From an uncultured Lachnospiraceae bacterium (GTDB lineage Bacteria; Bacillota; Clostridia; Lachnospirales; Lachnospiraceae): a DNA stretch of 13,052 bases. The position numbers were made by a program, and so were the translations under genes. Position 1 is the stretch's first letter; each line of letters opens with the position of its first letter. The stretch lies in NCBI GenBank assembly GCA_937885345.1, contig CAKZZH010000009.1:1-13052 (forward strand), written 5' to 3'. Positions 1 through 6,755 of this stretch are shown piece after piece. A model generated the notes under the pieces. The model had not been told where the DNA came from. It worked only from the letters and a program-made list of their open reading frames with translations, and did not search any database.

Positions 1-33
1 AATCCGGCGACAATCCAGTAAATTAGAACAAAG

Positions 34-405
34 TCAGGCTACGTGGGTGCTAACAGTAGTATCCATATCCTTAGGATTTTCTAGCAGTTTGATGAATGCA
101 GTCGGTATAACTCCCGATTCACTCATATCTTTTTTTATACCTACAACGCCGCAATCCTTCACCAAGGGATGCTTCATGATGGCGTTCTCTATTGGAATCG
201 GACTTACTTGATGTCCATCCGGCCTTTTCATAAGTCTTTTATACCTTCCAACCAAAAATATGAGATTATCTTTTGTAATATATCCTTTATCACCGGTCCT
301 AAAGTACTTACATCCGTTGAATGTAACAAAGCACTTATTATTCTCCTCTGGGCACTTATAGTATCCTCGAAACATTGTAAGAGTACTTACACATATGAAA
401 AACAA
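34..405 (-). pseudogene. C-terminal remnant of class I adenylate-forming (AMP-binding) enzyme
   Basis: The 123-residue frame aligns by eye with the hinge and C-terminal lid of acyl-CoA synthetase/NRPS adenylation-type enzymes. It contains a VSxxTMFRGYY stretch (residues 6-16) like the usual GPTVMxGYY segment, the TGD motif (37-39) and the GRYKRLMKRPDGHQV hinge (53-67). These are followed by IENAIMKHPLVKDCGVVGI (72-90) and PTAFIKL (101-107). Everything N-terminal to the hinge is absent, including the P-loop-like AMP-binding motif. The protein also stops about 15 residues after the PTAFIKL strand, before the lid lysine (the GK motif) expected in this family. The only start is a TTG at 403-405 without a ribosome binding site, and the frame stays open further upstream into repeat-rich DNA. 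It is therefore probably a decayed fragment. The region looks AT-richer than the neighbouring groEL. The substrate of the parent enzyme cannot be told. Confidence 0.65.
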
Positions 406-440
406 GAGGAAAAATTGGGAGCGATTCCGCCTGAATCCCC

Positions 441-467
441 GGAGGGCCCTTGCAAGCCGGCTTGGCG
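441..467. repeat. Degenerate copy of the groEL terminator hairpin
   Basis: These 27 bases match 624-650, the left arm and tip of the groEL terminator, at 21 of 27 positions when placed side by side. They carry a perfect 12-bp palindrome, CAAGCCGGCTTG, at 453-464, where the terminator has GCAAGCAAGCTTGC. The returning arm expected immediately after the tip is missing. An 8-bp GAGGGCCC at 442-449 is instead complemented by GGGCCCTC at 496-503. It looks like a duplicated and then rearranged copy of the same hairpin. Confidence 0.6.
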
Positions 468-532
468 CTCGACTCGATATTGTTTGTCGTCAACCGGGCC
501 CTCGCGATAGCCCATTGTGCGGGCCCAACGCA

Positions 533-593
533 ATCGCCCAATCGCAGATCTGAATAATTTAATCACATCTCACTTATACTGCGATTGGGCGAT
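533..593. repeat. Perfect 15-bp inverted repeat with 31-nt spacer
   Basis: ATCGCCCAATCGCAG at 533-547 is the exact reverse complement of CTGCGATTGGGCGAT at 579-593. The spacer is AT-rich. There is no T-run after either arm, so it does not look like an intrinsic terminator. It sits between the outer arms of the 504-685 element. Confidence 0.75.
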
Positions 594-611
594 ATACGTT
601 GCCCCTTCTAT

Positions 612-668
612 GAATGCAAAAAGGAGGTCCCCTGCAAGCAAGCTTGCGGGACCTCCTTTATTGCATTC
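612..668 (-). terminator. Intrinsic terminator of groES-groEL, extended hairpin
   Basis: Read on the minus strand, 18 nt after the groEL stop begins a long stem. Its core is AAAGGAGGTCCC-GCAAGC pairing with GCAGGGGACCTCC, closed by a very short loop and followed by TTTTT, as expected for Rho-independent termination. The pairing continues outward through GAATGCAA (612-619) and TTGCATTC (661-668), giving a stem of roughly 26 bp with only a 1-nt and a 2-nt bulge. This is far longer than a typical terminator. The plus-strand reading has CCTTTATT after the stem, so it may work weakly in both directions. Confidence 0.85.
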
Positions 669-685
669 GCACAATGGGTTATCGC

Positions 686-2314
686 TTACATCATTCCGCC
701 CATGCCGCCCATGCCGCCTGCGGGCATTGCGGGGGTCTCTTCTTTGATGTTGGCTACTACCGACTCGGTTGTAAGAAGTGTTGACGCTACGCTGGTTGCG
801 TTCTGAAGGGCACTTCTGGTTACCTTTGCAGGATCGAGGATTCCGGCCTTAACCATATCAACATACTCTTCATTAAGTGCATCGAAGCCTGTACCAACCT
901 TGGATTCCATAACCTTATTGATTATCACAGAGCCTTCAAGGCCGGCGTTGTAAGCGATGTGGTAAAGCGGAGCCTGGAGAGCTTTGAGAACGATCTCGGC
1001 ACCTGTCTTCTCATCACCTGTAAGGCTTTCTGCCAACTTAGATACTTGCTTTGAAGCGTGGATATATGCAGATCCGCCACCTGCGATGATTCCTTCTTCT
1101 ACGGCTGCTCTGGTTGCTGCAAGAGCATCTTCCATACGGAGCTTTGCTTCCTTCATCTCAGTCTCTGTTGCAGCACCAACCCTGATAACAGCTACACCAC
1201 CTGCAAGCTTTGCAAGTCTTTCCTGAAGTTTCTCTTTATCGAATGAAGAAGTTGTTGTATCAAGCTGAGCCTTGATCTGAGCGATTCTTGCCTTGATATC
1301 AGCCTTCTTGCCTGCACCGTCAACGATAACGGTGTTCTCCTTCTGTACTTTAACCGACTTAGCACGTCCAAGATCCTTAAGAGTTGCATCTTTAAGCTCA
1401 AGTCCGAGTTCCTCGGAAATAACCTGTCCGCCTGTAAGGATCGCGATATCCTTAAGCATTTCCTTACGTCTGTCACCATATCCGGGAGCCTTAACAGCTA
1501 CTACATTGAAAGTTCCACGAAGTTTGTTAACAATAAGTGTTGTAAGAGCCTCACCCTCAACATCCTCAGCAATGATAAGAAGCTTTGATCCGCTCTGAAC
1601 GATCTGCTCAAGAAGAGGAAGGATCTCCTGAATATTGCTGATTTTCTTGTCTGTAATAAGTACATAAGGATTGTCAAGGTTTGCTTCCATTTTATCCATA
1701 TCTGTACACATATAAGCAGATACATAGCCTCTGTCAAACTGCATACCTTCAACAAGATCAAGCTCTGTCTGCATTGTCTTGGACTCTTCGATCGTGATAA
1801 CGCCGTCATTGGTAACCTTCTCCATAGCGTCTGCTACGAGCTGACCAACTTCCTCATCACCGGCTGAAATAGCGGCAACTCTTGCAATCTGCTCTTTGCC
1901 TGTTACCTTTGAGCTCATCTTTGCGATTGCTGCAACAGCCTCATCTGTAGCCTTCTTCATACCTCTTCTGAGGATGATGGGATTAGCGCCTGCAGCGAGG
2001 TTACGTACACCCTCGTCTACCATTGCCTGAGCAAGAACTGTAGCGGTTGTTGTACCGTCGCCGGCAACATCGTTTGTCTTGGTTGCAACTTCTTTAACGA
2101 GCTGAGCACCCATGTTCTCGAAAGCATCGGGGAGCTCGATTTCCTTTGCGATTGTTACACCGTCGTTGGTAATGAGCGGTGCGCCGTAGCTCTTGTCAAG
2201 AACTACGTTACGGCCCTTAGGTCCAAGCGTTACTCTTACTGTGTTTGCAAGTTTATCAACACCGGCAACAAGCGCCTCTCTTGCGTCGGTACCATATTTA
2301 ATCTCTTTTGCCAT
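686..2314 (-). CDS. groEL: Chaperonin GroEL (60 kDa, Hsp60)
   Basis: A full-length 542-residue GroEL, the subunit of the tetradecameric cytoplasmic folding chamber that works with GroES and ATP. Recognisable family segments in order are VTLGPKGRNVVLDKSYGAP near residue 28, the ATP-site GDGTTTATVLAQ near 85, ISAGDEEVGQLVADAM near 150 and FDRGYVSAYM near 194. The apical-domain KAPGYGDRRKEML and the C-terminal ALNATSV-like repeat region follow, with the flexible GGM-rich tail (GGMGGMGGMM) at the end. The ATG start is preceded by GGAGG (2324-2328) at 9 nt. It is the second gene of the CIRCE-controlled groESL operon, 91 bp after groES, and is followed by a strong terminator. Nothing in the protein looks unusual. 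Confidence 0.98.
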   Translation of the reverse strand: MAKEIKYGTDAREALVAGVDKLANTVRVTLGPKGRNVVLDKSYGAPLITNDGVTIAKEIELPDAFENMGAQLVKEVATKTNDVAGDGTTTATVLAQAMVDEGVRNLAAGANPIILRRGMKKATDEAVAAIAKMSSKVTGKEQIARVAAISAGDEEVGQLVADAMEKVTNDGVITIEESKTMQTELDLVEGMQFDRGYVSAYMCTDMDKMEANLDNPYVLITDKKISNIQEILPLLEQIVQSGSKLLIIAEDVEGEALTTLIVNKLRGTFNVVAVKAPGYGDRRKEMLKDIAILTGGQVISEELGLELKDATLKDLGRAKSVKVQKENTVIVDGAGKKADIKARIAQIKAQLDTTTSSFDKEKLQERLAKLAGGVAVIRVGAATETEMKEAKLRMEDALAATRAAVEEGIIAGGGSAYIHASKQVSKLAESLTGDEKTGAEIVLKALQAPLYHIAYNAGLEGSVIINKVMESKVGTGFDALNEEYVDMVKAGILDPAKVTRSALQNATSVASTLLTTESVVANIKEETPAMPAGGMGGMGGMM

Positions 2315-2351
2315 GATTTAAATCCTCCATAGAAATATAAAATATAATCGT

Positions 2352-2403
2352 TATTCGCGGCGCTCCGCTTTTCCGCGTATCCGCTTTCCGCGCTATTCGC
2401 GGC
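2352..2403. repeat. GC-rich direct repeats in the groES-groEL spacer
   Basis: TATTCGCGGC occurs at 2352-2361 and again at 2394-2403. Between them are two adjacent near-copies of TCCGCTTTTCCGCG (2364-2377) and TCCGCTTTCCGCG (2380-2392). The cluster fills most of the spacer and contrasts with the AT-rich sequence around it. There is no T-run, so it is not an obvious terminator. It might influence stability or processing of the dicistronic mRNA, but this is only a suggestion. Confidence 0.7.
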
Positions 2404-2405
2404 AA

Positions 2406-2678
2406 TTACTTAATGATGGCAAGAATGTCATCCTGTCTTACGATGATGTAGTCCTCGTCATCGACCTTAACTTCGGTGCCTGAGTACTTGGAGTAGATGA
2501 CCTTATCCTTAACCTTAACCTGCATGGTTACATCCTTGGTTCCGGGGCCGACGGCAACAACTTCAGCCTGCTGGGGCTTCTCCTTTGCCTGTCCGGGAAG
2601 AACGATACCGGATTTAGTTGTTTCTTCTGCTATAAGAGCCTTGAGAACGACTCTGTCTGCGAGTGGTGTTAATTTCAT
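2406..2678 (-). CDS. groES: Co-chaperonin GroES (10 kDa, Hsp10)
   Basis: A 90-residue GroES, normal length for the family, forming the heptameric lid of the GroEL chamber in the cytoplasm. It shows the N-terminal LTPLADRVVLK, the mobile-loop segment EETTKSGIVLPGQAKEKPQQ (residues 18-37), AEVVAVGPG and the C-terminal EDYIIVRQDDILAII. The ATG is preceded by AAGGAGG (2687-2693) at 8 nt. It is the first gene of the operon and lies directly downstream of a sigma-A-type promoter and a CIRCE operator, so it is expected to be HrcA-repressed and heat-inducible. Confidence 0.98.
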   Translation of the reverse strand: MKLTPLADRVVLKALIAEETTKSGIVLPGQAKEKPQQAEVVAVGPGTKDVTMQVKVKDKVIYSKYSGTEVKVDDEDYIIVRQDDILAIIK

Positions 2679-2723
2679 TATAAATGCCTCCTTGTCTGCA
2701 AAAGCAGTTATTATTTGTGTTTG

Positions 2724-2750
2724 TTAGCACTCATTAACTTCGAGTGCTAA
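2724..2750 (-). promoter_or_regulatory. CIRCE operator (HrcA binding site)
   Basis: TTAGCACTC-N9-GAGTGCTAA is present with both 9-bp arms perfect. CIRCE is the known HrcA operator of groE and dnaK operons. It lies just downstream of the -10 box, about 5 nt after the expected transcription start, so bound HrcA would block the promoter or early elongation. Confidence 0.98.
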
Positions 2751-2762
2751 TTTACTTTCTAC

Positions 2763-2791
2763 ATAATATCCCTTTTGCGCTAAGAATGCAA
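2763..2791 (-). promoter_or_regulatory. Sigma-A-type promoter of groES-groEL
   Basis: On the minus strand, TTGCAT (-35, 2786-2791) is separated by exactly 17 bp from TATTAT (-10, 2763-2768), with the CIRCE operator 12 bp further on. The -35 box starts only 9 bp after the stop codon of the upstream EAL gene. Confidence 0.9.
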
Positions 2792-2800
2792 GACTTTTTT

Positions 2801-4666
2801 TCAGTTTTTATTGTACATTTTGAGAAATCCCATGAACTCCTCGTAAGGAACGGGTTTTGAGAAATAAAATCCCTGAATATAATCTATTTTAAGATTAAGC
2901 ATAGCTTCAAGCTGAGACTCGGTTTCAACGCCCTCAGATACAATGCGGAGCCCTGCCCTGTGAATCATCTCAACGATGCTCTCAAAGGTCGTACGCGCGC
3001 GCTCCGTCTTAAAATATGCCTGTGTAAATGTAAAATCGAATTTAATTATCTCGACCGGCATCTCGATAAAATAATCCAGATTGGAATTGCCGGTTCCAAA
3101 ATCGTCGAGCGAGAAAGTTGCCCCGCTCTTCATAAGAATCTCCATATTGCGAAGAAGATTCTGCTTGGTCTTAACGGAATCGGTCTCTGTGATCTCGAGG
3201 TTGATCTTATCGAGAGAAACATTGTATCCGGCAGCAATCTTGCTAAGGGAAGAGGCAAGATCCTCTTGATCAAACTGATCGACCGAGAGGTTGACCTCCA
3301 CATAGGAAATGCCCATTTTAAGCATATCTCCGGCAGCAATCTTCTCGCACACCTGACGAAAAACCTCCTCGCCAAGGGGAATTATAAGTCCATTTCGCTC
3401 AGCGATGGGAATAAAAACGCCCGGAGATACAATCTGCCCGGAGACATCGCGGATACGCACAAGCGCCTCAGCGCTCGTAAAATGCTTACTTTCGGTATTA
3501 TATATAGGCTGGTAGAAAACCTCGACACGATCATTGGCGAGAGCATCCTTGATAAGTTCCACCGTGTTGATATCACGTCTCATCTCTTCAAGAGCATCCG
3601 CATCAACAACGATAAAATCCTTATCCACCGAGTTCTTAAAGCCGTTATGGAATCTGAAGAATTCCTCGTAGTCCTTAAAAATCCTGCAGTCAGGCGTAAC
3701 AACGCAGTGACAACACATTGAATCACCGATAACCGCGGGTATCTCATTTCTGATCTGGATGCCGGCCGACTCCATATCGCGTCTTCTGTGGAAAATCATA
3801 ACCATTTCCCTGCCGACATTTCTGAAAACATAAGCATCCTTGAAAGTGTTCAGGTATTCGCCCATTTTAAGCATAACCATATTCTCGCTCTCAAGGTCGC
3901 CGCCGGCGCCCACGGGATCGAGATATATGAATACCGATGCAAAATTCTTCCTCCGAACGTATAGGTCACGAATGTAATCCATAAGAGTGTTGACAGTGTA
4001 TCTTCCCGTAACCCTGTCAATACCCTCTCTGGGATTCTCAAGCTCGGCATATAGTATCATCATGCCAAGCGCCGCAGCAAAGCCCACGAGCAAAAACTGC
4101 GGATTAAGAAGCTGTATAAGCGCTGCCAGAAGCCATGTACACTGCCAGATAAGGATCGCCCTGCGTCTCCTTCTTGAAGCCCTGTCACGATTAAGAAAAG
4201 CAACCGCAATCGTCGAAGCGATAAAGACAATCGTGAAAACATAAGTTGCAATCGTTGACGGACCGTATGAATAGACAATATCACCCTCACATTTATAAGA
4301 GATGGGAAGTGCGCTGATAAGCACTATGCCGACGGCAAAAATGATCCTGTACATCAGCTTGAATTTCTTGTGAGAACCGGTAAAAAACTCGCCTGAAGCA
4401 TATGCAAAACCGCAATATGACTGAATGAGAAGCGATACTACATAGGCTTTGCAAAGCACGGCGGTCACCTTGGGATTCCAGTCACCATCATTGGCTTCAA
4501 CGATCGCAACGACCGAAACGATATCAAGCGTAAGGCATATCATACAGGCCAGAAGCGCAAAAAAATACAGCCTGCGGCTCGAGAGATTAAGTGTCCTCTC
4601 GCTTATCATCAATATGTAGATGATAACCAGCATCGCCAGTCCGCAGCACTGTAAGATTACATTCAT
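2801..4666 (-). CDS. Seven-TM membrane protein with degenerate GGDEF and EAL domain (c-di-GMP phosphodiesterase)
   Basis: A 621-residue protein predicted to hydrolyse cyclic di-GMP to pGpG at the inner face of the membrane. The N-terminal ~207 residues contain about seven hydrophobic segments (near 2-21, 33-55, 68-90, 104-122, 136-158, 170-186, 190-207), with a basic SRRRRR loop at 164-169. Residues 215-360 resemble a GGDEF fold (DRVTGRYTVN at 217), but the active motif is replaced by VGREM (284-288), so cyclase activity is unlikely. The EAL domain (~367-615) keeps the signature residues: EALVR (E400), NLS (N459), EITET (E491), DDFGTG (521-526), K542, EGVE (E578) and QG (Q598). The start ATG has only a weak GGAGCG 10-11 nt upstream. 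It lies 19 bp after the chemoreceptor gene and is probably co-transcribed with it. The ligand of the 7-TM part is unknown. Confidence 0.93.
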   Translation of the reverse strand: MNVILQCCGLAMLVIIYILMISERTLNLSSRRLYFFALLACMICLTLDIVSVVAIVEANDGDWNPKVTAVLCKAYVVSLLIQSYCGFAYASGEFFTGSHKKFKLMYRIIFAVGIVLISALPISYKCEGDIVYSYGPSTIATYVFTIVFIASTIAVAFLNRDRASRRRRRAILIWQCTWLLAALIQLLNPQFLLVGFAAALGMMILYAELENPREGIDRVTGRYTVNTLMDYIRDLYVRRKNFASVFIYLDPVGAGGDLESENMVMLKMGEYLNTFKDAYVFRNVGREMVMIFHRRRDMESAGIQIRNEIPAVIGDSMCCHCVVTPDCRIFKDYEEFFRFHNGFKNSVDKDFIVVDADALEEMRRDINTVELIKDALANDRVEVFYQPIYNTESKHFTSAEALVRIRDVSGQIVSPGVFIPIAERNGLIIPLGEEVFRQVCEKIAAGDMLKMGISYVEVNLSVDQFDQEDLASSLSKIAAGYNVSLDKINLEITETDSVKTKQNLLRNMEILMKSGATFSLDDFGTGNSNLDYFIEMPVEIIKFDFTFTQAYFKTERARTTFESIVEMIHRAGLRIVSEGVETESQLEAMLNLKIDYIQGFYFSKPVPYEEFMGFLKMYNKN

Positions 4667-4685
4667 AAAATATTTCGCTCCGCTA

Positions 4686-6638
4686 CTATTTCAGTTTAAA
4701 TTCATTGACAGTTCCGATAAGTGAAGCAGCACACTCATCAAGCTGAGTGGATATAGCCGAACTTTCCTGAGCGGCGGCGGCATTAGCCTCAACCATATTG
4801 GAAATCTCTCTGATATTCCTGACCATATCCTCCATGCTGTTCTTCTGCTTGGAAACGACAACCGAAATGTTCTCAACAAGCTCTTTGTTCTTATCGGAAG
4901 AAGCGATACTGTCATCAATGCTGTCCTTGGTCTTCTCGACAAGTGCCGCTCCGTTCTCAACAGCCTTGGTTGTCTTAAGAATGATCTCTGTGATCTTCTT
5001 GGCACTGTCTGATGAAGATTCGGAAAGTGATGAAATCTCTTCGGCAACAACCGCAAATCCACGTCCTGCCTCTCCTGCTCTTGCAGCCTCGATTGAAGCA
5101 TTAAGAGAAAGAAGATTGGTCTGTGAAGCGATATTGTTAATAGCAGTAACGAATTCGGAAATCTCATTGAAACAAGCCGAAATCTCGTGCATTGAAGCGA
5201 CCAGTTCGTTCATTTCATTACCGCTTGTCTGAAGCTTGCCGCTTGTAATATCGGCGTTCTGTCGGATATCCTCTGCTGCCGCAACGATATTGTCCATATC
5301 GAGCGAAAGCTTATCCATTTCATTGGAAACATCGGCAACCGATGCCGACTGCGTGGTTGCTGATTCGGCAACGGACTCGGATGTCTGTGAAAGATTTGAA
5401 GCAAATTCTCTTACGGTATCGGCCTGAGTATTGATCTCACTGAAGCTTGCATTGAGAACTTGCATTATCTTTTCAAGCGATTCCTTGATCCTTATAAAAT
5501 CACCATAGTACTCGCCCTTGACTTCAAAATCAAGGTTCTTATTGGAAATCTCCGTAACCGTATCTGCTATACCGTCTATATAGCTGCTAAGTCCTGCAAT
5601 TGTACCGTTAAGAGCAGTGGAAACATCATATACTTCTTTGGAACTGTCATCGACATCAAACTGGAATGAAAGGTTTCCGTCAAGAATGTTGGTTACATTG
5701 CTTGAAACAGCCTCAAGAGGCTTGAAAAGAGGATCTATCTTCTTAACAAGTCCGCTTGAAGCGAGCTTAATAACCGCAAAGCTTATACCGACCATAAAAA
5801 TGATCGCAACAACAACCGTGATAGCAATATTATTGTAACCATACATATAAATCAAGGACCACGAGCTATTGGTAAGCTTATCGGACCATGCCTTTACAAT
5901 TCCCTTCTGATAATCGAAAAAGACAGACTTTCCTTTTGTGTACGCTTTACTGTATTTGGAATCGCTAACCTTAACAGACTGAGTAAGAGTGAGCTTAAGC
6001 TCATCATACGGGCTTGTAAGGATCGTTCCGTCTCCGGCAACGAGCATTGCATAATTATTTCCTACATAACTTGACTCAATAAGTGTCACGATCTTGTCCA
6101 TATACATATCAAGGCCGGCGACACCTACAAACGTTTTGCCGTCATATATGGGTGCAGCAACCGTGATACATATGCTTCCGCTCTGTTCATCAACATACGG
6201 ATCTGAAATATAATATCCCTCGGAAGAGCCGGCTGCTTCCTGATACCAGGTACGAGAAGTAACGGTAAAATCTGCGGGCGGGATCCACCCACCGCACATA
6301 TATGTCATAACCTTATCCTGGTATATGGCATCATCATCCTGCAGGCAAACATATACAGCCGATACATCATCAAATACTTCAAGCGCATTATCGACATAGA
6401 CATATTTGTCTTCGGCAATTACTGCGCCGCTTGCAACAGTCTTGATGAAAGCAACCTTCTCCGAAAGTGCAGCATCAACCTGTTTGGCATAGTTTTCTGC
6501 ATTTTCCTCACCTCCGTTATTAGCTCTGGTGATGAGCAGTACCGCAAAGATTACTGTAAATATCAGAAAAATAATTGCGAGAAGAATTGTTATAAGTCTT
6601 GAAACCTTACTGCTGACATTCTTACTAAGCCTAACCAT
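4686..6638 (-). CDS. Methyl-accepting chemotaxis protein with dCache-type sensor
   Basis: A 650-residue transmembrane chemoreceptor signalling to CheA/CheW. In order: basic N-terminus, TM1 (~14-37), a periplasm-facing sensor of ~230 residues, TM2 (~268-292), HAMP-like and helical linker regions (~297-400) and a cytoplasmic helical hairpin. Its highly conserved tip is INNIASQTNLLSLNASIEAA (499-518) followed by RAGEAGRGFAVVAEEI. The sensor carries SRTWY (128-132), ISDPYVD (144-150) and GVAGLDM (172-178), the layout of double-Cache domains. R129, W131, Y132 and D177 recall the amino-acid-binding dCache motif, but I could not align it rigorously. No C-terminal NWETF-type tether is present. The ATG follows AAGGAGG with a longish 12-nt spacing. 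It is first in a likely operon with the EAL protein. Confidence 0.95.
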   Translation of the reverse strand: MVRLSKNVSSKVSRLITILLAIIFLIFTVIFAVLLITRANNGGEENAENYAKQVDAALSEKVAFIKTVASGAVIAEDKYVYVDNALEVFDDVSAVYVCLQDDDAIYQDKVMTYMCGGWIPPADFTVTSRTWYQEAAGSSEGYYISDPYVDEQSGSICITVAAPIYDGKTFVGVAGLDMYMDKIVTLIESSYVGNNYAMLVAGDGTILTSPYDELKLTLTQSVKVSDSKYSKAYTKGKSVFFDYQKGIVKAWSDKLTNSSWSLIYMYGYNNIAITVVVAIIFMVGISFAVIKLASSGLVKKIDPLFKPLEAVSSNVTNILDGNLSFQFDVDDSSKEVYDVSTALNGTIAGLSSYIDGIADTVTEISNKNLDFEVKGEYYGDFIRIKESLEKIMQVLNASFSEINTQADTVREFASNLSQTSESVAESATTQSASVADVSNEMDKLSLDMDNIVAAAEDIRQNADITSGKLQTSGNEMNELVASMHEISACFNEISEFVTAINNIASQTNLLSLNASIEAARAGEAGRGFAVVAEEISSLSESSSDSAKKITEIILKTTKAVENGAALVEKTKDSIDDSIASSDKNKELVENISVVVSKQKNSMEDMVRNIREISNMVEANAAAAQESSAISTQLDECAASLIGTVNEFKLK

Positions 6639-6671
6639 ATCGATTTATGTCCTCCTTCAAAATATGATACT

Positions 6672-6682
6672 ATTCTACCATA
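6672..6682 (-). promoter_or_regulatory. Putative extended -10 promoter of the chemoreceptor gene
   Basis: The minus strand reads TATGGTAGAAT, fitting the extended -10 pattern TRTG-N-TANAAT, 34 bp before the ATG. No convincing -35 box is seen, as is common with extended -10 promoters. The surrounding 15 bases (6671-6685) match the box before the PARG-like gene at 14 of 15 positions. Confidence 0.55.
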
Positions 6683-6690
6683 AAGATGGC

Positions 6691-6719
6691 GGCCGGTCTA
6701 CCCTTCCGGCTGACCGGCC
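6691..6719 (-). terminator. GC-rich hairpin after the GH5 gene, possible terminator
   Basis: GGCCGGTC (6691-6698) pairs perfectly with GACCGGCC (6712-6719) around a 13-nt loop. It lies 37 nt downstream of the GH5 stop on the minus strand. What follows is GCCATCTTTAT, a poor U-tract, so termination is uncertain. A second small inverted repeat, CCTGTAA/TTACAGG (6743-6762), overlaps the GH5 stop codon. The tail of the hairpin runs into the chemoreceptor promoter. Confidence 0.45.
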
Positions 6720-6755
6720 CCTCCGATCGACTGATTAATGTGCCTGTAACCCACC

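Larger units (their letters stand above)
504..685. repeat. Nested inverted-repeat element ending at the groEL stop codon
   Basis: The outer arms are GCGATAGCCCATTGTGCG (504-521) and CGCACAATGGGTTATCGC (668-685), complementary at 17 of 18 positions; the remaining pair would be G-U in plus-strand RNA. The right arm ends at the base next to the groEL stop codon (686-688). Inside lie a perfect 15-bp inverted repeat (533-547 with 579-593) and the 612-668 hairpin. The whole 182 bases could fold as a three-way junction. No target-site duplication is evident, and there is no coding sequence I would trust inside. Confidence 0.7.

Noticed and set aside
169..510. Plus-strand frame of 113 codons across the left repeats
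   Set aside because: It is antisense to the adenylation-enzyme fragment and then reads through palindromic DNA. No motif supports it.
504..685. Complete insertion sequence
   Set aside because: It has terminal inverted repeats but is only 182 bp, encodes no transposase and shows no target-site duplication. At most it is a MITE-like or REP-like element.
2960..3721. A 253-codon plus-strand frame opposite the EAL gene
   Set aside because: It is antisense to a domain with intact EAL motifs, has low-complexity composition and no ribosome binding site.
6639..6755. Cyclic di-GMP riboswitch before the chemoreceptor gene
   Set aside because: The predicted leader from the extended -10 box to the ATG is under 30 nt, too short for a GEMM aptamer, and the only fold is a simple GC-rich stem upstream.
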